From Paenibacillus brevis (GTDB lineage Bacteria > Bacillota > Bacilli > Paenibacillales > Paenibacillaceae): DNA of 64,000 nucleotides. The DNA lies in the NCBI RefSeq assembly GCF_018919145.1, contig NZ_JAHLQJ010000007.1, positions 124,001 to 188,000 on the forward strand, written 5' to 3'. The position numbers and the translations under genes were made by a program. Shown piece by piece: positions 60,531 through 64,000 of the stretch. How positions within the stretch are numbered: the stretch's first letter is position 1; each line of letters opens with the position of its first letter. The notes under the pieces are model-generated. The model was not told the origin of the DNA and did not search any database. It was given only the letters and a program-made list of their open reading frames with translations.

Positions 60531-61065
60531 GGCGTACCATCCTCCCGTAAGGAATAACGATCTTTTCATTCGGGCTAATCGTGTTGTTCAGCATGTCAAA
60601 GATCAGCGTCCCTGCCGTCCGGTTCGTATTGCGCACCGTAACCGAAAAGCTGTCGCCCTCCCGCATGCGGTAGCGGCGGCTGGAATCGTCCTTTTCCAGC
60701 GTATTATCGGGGAACAGCACCGGCAAAATTTGTGCGTTGTAGTAGGCATCAAAATGAATTTCATAAGTGCCATGGAATGTTTCCGGCCGAGTCGGGTCTT
60801 CGTAAACCGGTACATAGGTCTTGCTGCCATGCTCCATTTCAACGACAAAGCTGTTACCGGTTGCCTCCAGCGCGGCCATAAAGTCGTTGTACATCACAGG
60901 CGTAATGCCGCCTTTGTTGCGCACCGCATCCACAAAAGAGGTCGTCGCCCGCAGCGCAATCAGCTCGGAAATATCGTCCTGCTGGTCAAAGGCGGCGGAG
61001 AGGGGATACAGGTAAAGCAGCAGAAGCGCAATCAGCACCGCGAACAGCTTGACCAGCGTATTCAT
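60517..61065 (-). CDS. Tad-operon membrane-anchored pseudopilin-like protein 2
   Basis: 182 residues from ATG 61065, four-base overlap with the upstream gene. One N-terminal helix (NTLVKLFAVLIALLLLYLYPLSAAF), then a soluble domain of about 150 residues that ends MLNNTISPNEKIVIPYGRMVRHAMD. Resembles TadE/TadF-like minor pilins in size and topology only. No clear motif. Confidence 0.55.
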   Translation of the reverse strand: MNTLVKLFAVLIALLLLYLYPLSAAFDQQDDISELIALRATTSFVDAVRNKGGITPVMYNDFMAALEATGNSFVVEMEHGSKTYVPVYEDPTRPETFHGTYEIHFDAYYNAQILPVLFPDNTLEKDDSSRRYRMREGDSFSVTVRNTNRTAGTLIFDMLNNTISPNEKIVIPYGRMVRHAMD

Positions 61066-61454
61066 GGCACACGCCTCAACAACAGCCGTAGCAAATGCCC
61101 ATCCGCGTCACGTTCATTATCAGGCACATATTTCGCCTGCAAAGGAATGCTCATTGCGCGAAGCTGCTCCCGTTCTAACGGTGCTGCGTACCTCACACCG
61201 TCTACAATCATTTCCGCATCGCCCTCCTCCAACCGTGCCAGTGCATGAAGCACCTCCGTGCCGCTCATTGTGCCTTCGCCAGCTACAAGGCTTGCGCTCT
61301 GATGCAGGCTACGATCCTGAGCATGGCCCGAGACATAAGCCAACGCGTTCAGCGAAGCCCCGTTTTGAAACAGCAGCAGCCCCGTTCCCACCGCCATCAA
61401 AAACACCAAAAATGCGACACTCATCTCCATCATCGTTCTCGGGGCGTAATCCAC
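61062..61454 (-). CDS. Tad-operon TadE/F-like minor pilin
   Basis: 130 residues from GTG 61454 (GGGAGGAACCGCGG). A short cytoplasmic start is followed by a helix with a glutamate just before it, RTMMEMSVAFLVFLMAVGTGLLLFQNG (about 6-32), the usual type IV pseudopilin plan. A small extracellular domain (about 95 residues) follows. Overlaps the next gene by four. Confidence 0.55.
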   Translation of the reverse strand: MDYAPRTMMEMSVAFLVFLMAVGTGLLLFQNGASLNALAYVSGHAQDRSLHQSASLVAGEGTMSGTEVLHALARLEEGDAEMIVDGVRYAAPLEREQLRAMSIPLQAKYVPDNERDADGHLLRLLLRRVP

Positions 61455-61519
61455 CCGCGGTTCCTCCCTTCAGACGAAAGCGCCGGGCTCCCCGGACGCT
61501 TCCGCCTCTTCTTTCGATA

Positions 61520-61999
61520 TTACTGCTGCCGAAACACAATGCCCCGAATCACATTGCTGCTGTCCAGCACCAGATTCGCGCGGAACTTGCCGCTCGGATT
61601 CACGTAGTTGATGTCCGCCTCATCTACGGTTTGCGCGATCAAGCCCGGAGCTACACCCACGACCGTACCGTAGGTCACGTTGTCCATCGGCACGCTTGTA
61701 TTAATCGTTTTGCCATACCATTGTCCAGCCGGATTTTTACCGGTGTAAATCTGAATGCCGAATTGATCGGCATCGCGGAATTTGCGCAGCGCATTGACAA
61801 CCTGGCTACCCGAAAGGGTTGTATTGTCATACACAGTAAAGGCCGTTTGCGACAGCTCGGTTTGAATATTGCTGAAATTGCTTTGCGCTGCCTTGGTGGA
61901 ATCCTGGGCTGAAACAAACAAGACCACAGCCAGGGTAATGAGGGCAATGGCGAGGAAGATCCCTGCTGCCATCACCAGTGCTTTTTGTGCATTGGACAT
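61520..61999 (-). CDS. Major pilin-like protein of the Tad-like system
   Basis: 159 residues from ATG 61999 (AAGGAGCG). One helix at about 8-30 (LVMAAGIFLAIALITLAVVLFV), then QDSTKAAQSNFSNIQTELSQTAFTVYDN and a beta domain with GSQVVNALRKF, which I have seen only in Firmicute elements of this type. The short cytoplasmic lead and single helix suit a Flp/pilin subunit. The prepilin cleavage site is not obvious, so the role is inferred. Confidence 0.55.
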   Translation of the reverse strand: MSNAQKALVMAAGIFLAIALITLAVVLFVSAQDSTKAAQSNFSNIQTELSQTAFTVYDNTTLSGSQVVNALRKFRDADQFGIQIYTGKNPAGQWYGKTINTSVPMDNVTYGTVVGVAPGLIAQTVDEADINYVNPSGKFRANLVLDSSNVIRGIVFRQQ

Positions 62000-62070
62000 T
62001 GAATTCGCTCCTTATAATTGGGATCGACAAAAAGCCTTCCCCGTGAAGAAAGGAAGGATCATCTGGCTGT

Positions 62071-63978
62071 TTACTGAATACGTTGAAGCTGCTCATAGTA
62101 GGCGGTCATTTGCTGCAGACTGACGACGATAAGCGGGATCACTAAATACCCGAAGATCAGCGTCATCAAGGGGGTAAAGCCAATCCAGCGCCCCCAGCCT
62201 GCCTTTTGCTCAATCAACTGCTCATACTCCTGCTTGCGCTGCTCCCGCGCAAACGCCTGCTCTGCTTCGAGATCGTCAAACGCCTGGCGAATCGTCAAAT
62301 GCTGCGACGCCAGTTCCAGCTTCTCCACCGTCCGTACAAACGGCAGAAACGGCGCATCCTCCTTGAGCTGCGCCAACGCCTGCTCCTCGCCTTGCTCAAA
62401 GTGGAGCAAGCACACCTGCAACGGCTCCTTGAAAACACGGGCAAACTGTTCCATCCAGATCAGCAGTTGTTCTACTGACATGCGCTCCATCCCAGCCAGC
62501 ATGGCGATCACTGCTTGCAGTTGATCGACCTCGTGCTTCATTTCCATCCGCCGCATCCGCCGCTCAAACAACCTAATACCGACGGGCAGCGCATACCCGC
62601 CCCAACCAGCTGCGAGAGCCAGAAACACCTCCCACCACAGCAGCCATGGCTGCTCCAGTTGCACAAGCTTCTCCATTACCCGCCGCGCGGTTAGGCGAAG
62701 TTGCTCCTCCTGTTCCCCGCCAGCCACCTGCTGTCGGAGCAGATTCATAATGATGCGTTCGTTGCGCGGCCTCACCTCCTTTACTTGTTCCAGAATCTGA
62801 CGATCCAGTGCCGCAGCTTCCTGTGCCTTGGCTTCATCCTCTACCGACAACTGCCCGAACAGCATCCCCGGCTTGACTGGCGCATAGAGCAGTTGATGCC
62901 GCTCCGCTGCATGCATGGACACGAACAGCCCTAGCACGGCAGCAAAAGCCAACGCGCCCGCGGCCAGGCGCTGCACATAAAACCATTCCAGCCGCAGCGG
63001 TGAAGCCGTATCCTTGAGCAGCCGAGTCACCCGCTCCGCTTCCCGCGAATCGGGAGCCGGCCCAAGCCGCTGGACGATCCAACGCACCCATGGCCAGCCG
63101 TACACGCGCTTTTCCCAACGAGTACGGCTCGTATGCCGAGCGCCACCATCCAACTCCGCCAACGCGCGGAGCAGCACATAAGACAGCCATACGACGACGA
63201 GCAGGATCAATTTCGCCAACCAGCCGAGCGCCCCGGCGTAGAAGGCGTCCATCGAGGGAAAGAAGTGGCTTGCCCATGCCTCAATTGGACGGGTAAAGAG
63301 AAGCGGCACAAGTGCGATCACCGTCAGCCCTTGCAGCAAATAGCTAAGCTTCTCTCGCCGCAGCAGCTCCAGATTCAGCTCGCCTAACAGCTTTTCCAGC
63401 CCTTTCAGGTAAATCGAGCCGCTTTCCGTTTTTCGGTCGCCATGCTCTTTAATGAGATAAGACAATCCGGCCATTCCCTGCAAATAGCGGTTGGGAGCCA
63501 GCTCCACGTATTGTGCCAGCTTGTCCTCCGCGTCGCTGTCCGTCAGCATCTCGTACAGCTCCTGCCCATGAAGCGCCATTTCATAGGGCGCACCGTCCGC
63601 CGCTTCGTAAATCGCTTCCTCCACCATGCCATGCCGATGGTAGTGATGGCGGATATCGCCGAAGAAAGTGCGAAGCTGCCGGAGCAGGCGTAGCTCCAGT
63701 CGTTGCACGCCCATGTCCGCCAACACGCCATGCCCTACCCATAGACCGAGCAGTAGCATGCCCCAGGTAAACAGATCGCGTACCATGACAGCAAGCGGAA
63801 TGACGATTAATAGCAGAAGACTCCATACCCACAAGGCTGATTTCATCGTCTCCAGCCGCAGCTTCCACTCGTCGCCAAGCCGAACGATCAGGAGACGTTT
63901 GCGCAGGTGATGCAAATAGGCGCGCAGGATCGGCACCTGCTCGCACACGCTGTACAACTGTTGCAGAAAACTGTACAT
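62071..63978 (-). CDS. TadB/TadC-like double platform protein
   Basis: 635 residues from ATG 63978, overlapping the stop of a gene that enters from the right edge. Hydrophobic helices at about 50-85, 212-232, 250-272, 338-362 and 435-460, with a final pair near 610-632. Two similar halves each consist of a cytoplasmic helical domain followed by helices, the plan of T2SF platform proteins. TadB and TadC are normally separate genes; here they seem joined. The platform would hold the ATPase that drives pilus assembly. Confidence 0.65.
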   Translation of the reverse strand: MYSFLQQLYSVCEQVPILRAYLHHLRKRLLIVRLGDEWKLRLETMKSALWVWSLLLLIVIPLAVMVRDLFTWGMLLLGLWVGHGVLADMGVQRLELRLLRQLRTFFGDIRHHYHRHGMVEEAIYEAADGAPYEMALHGQELYEMLTDSDAEDKLAQYVELAPNRYLQGMAGLSYLIKEHGDRKTESGSIYLKGLEKLLGELNLELLRREKLSYLLQGLTVIALVPLLFTRPIEAWASHFFPSMDAFYAGALGWLAKLILLVVVWLSYVLLRALAELDGGARHTSRTRWEKRVYGWPWVRWIVQRLGPAPDSREAERVTRLLKDTASPLRLEWFYVQRLAAGALAFAAVLGLFVSMHAAERHQLLYAPVKPGMLFGQLSVEDEAKAQEAAALDRQILEQVKEVRPRNERIIMNLLRQQVAGGEQEEQLRLTARRVMEKLVQLEQPWLLWWEVFLALAAGWGGYALPVGIRLFERRMRRMEMKHEVDQLQAVIAMLAGMERMSVEQLLIWMEQFARVFKEPLQVCLLHFEQGEEQALAQLKEDAPFLPFVRTVEKLELASQHLTIRQAFDDLEAEQAFAREQRKQEYEQLIEQKAGWGRWIGFTPLMTLIFGYLVIPLIVVSLQQMTAYYEQLQRIQ

Positions 63979-64000
63979 CACTTGCCTGCGCGATGCTTGT
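63978..64000 (-). CDS. 3' end of an upstream gene entering from the right edge
   Basis: The minus strand at the window edge reads K-H-R-A-G-K then TGA, and that stop overlaps the next gene's ATG by one base (TGATG). By position it would be another part of the Tad-like operon, possibly the ATPase or a pseudopilin. Only 23 bases are visible, so this is a placement, not an identification. Confidence 0.35.

Noticed and set aside
1-64000. CRISPR arrays, rRNA and tRNA genes
   Set aside because: No regularly spaced identical repeats and no tRNA-like or rRNA-like conserved stretches were noticed on either strand; this is a reading by eye and could miss a single tRNA.

Overview
The window looks like chromosome of a Paenibacillus-type Firmicute (Bacillales). 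The signs are strong GGAGG ribosome binding sites with GTG/TTG starts, a SwrC-like RND pump, a Bacillus-type 4Fe-4S ferredoxin, copper-amine-oxidase-N stalk domains and a Spo0E-like protein. No rRNA, tRNA or CRISPR array was seen. Base composition shifts visibly: about 1-6000 and 8200-10600 are AT-rich, while most of 26000-64000 is GC-richer. All functions come from reading the sequence; no database search was possible.

Region 1 (1-6190): short single-gene units, all on the minus strand. They encode a truncated membrane-anchored protein, a VOC-fold protein, a beta-lactamase-fold hydrolase, a small anchored protein, a RibD/DHFR-like reductase, a broken GNAT gene merged with a P-loop kinase, and an unknown protein. 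Most of the gaps from about 870 to 5980 hold pieces of a structured repeat whose ends read TATAACAA...CACG and CGTG...GTTAGGT, with internal stems. Two tyrosine recombinases in tandem, on the opposite strand, follow at 6191-8121. Three copies of GTTATACGA and one inverted half-copy lie between array and recombinases. The layout (recombinase, candidate primary site, divergent one-gene cassettes with foldable repeats) is that of an integron, in a Gram-positive and with two recombinases. This is the main candidate for an undescribed system.

Region 2 (8287-24149): chromosome-like accessory genes, all minus strand. They are a sensorless chemotaxis transducer, two NAD(P)-binding oxidoreductases, a TetR regulator with a 14-TM drug exporter, an RND exporter downstream of an OmpR/HisKA two-component system, two paralogous membrane metallophosphoesterases flanking a MarR regulator (with a matching operator pair), and ferredoxin plus ferredoxin reductase beside a membrane protein. 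A degraded copy of the kinase 3' end lies at 24335-24460.

Region 3 (24733 to beyond 64000): a large integrative conjugative element, nearly all minus strand, with its end near a third tyrosine recombinase. Conjugation genes read from right to left. They are a Tad-like pilus operon (running off the right edge), a WxL-type surface module (RCC1-WxL fusion, WxL-interacting protein, small WxL protein), stalk-domain and very large secreted proteins, a 2418-residue methyltransferase-helicase, a Toprim protein, MobC and relaxase with a candidate oriT, PcfB-like, ArdC-like, VirD4, a VirB2-like pilin, VirB6/TrbL-like, a Spo0E-like protein, a VirB3/PrgI-like protein, VirB4 and a NlpC/P60 hydrolase. Control genes (two sigma-like factors and an XRE repressor) sit at 28455-30739. 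The element therefore appears to combine a type IV secretion conjugation machine with a second, Tad-like pilus and a cell-wall adhesion complex.
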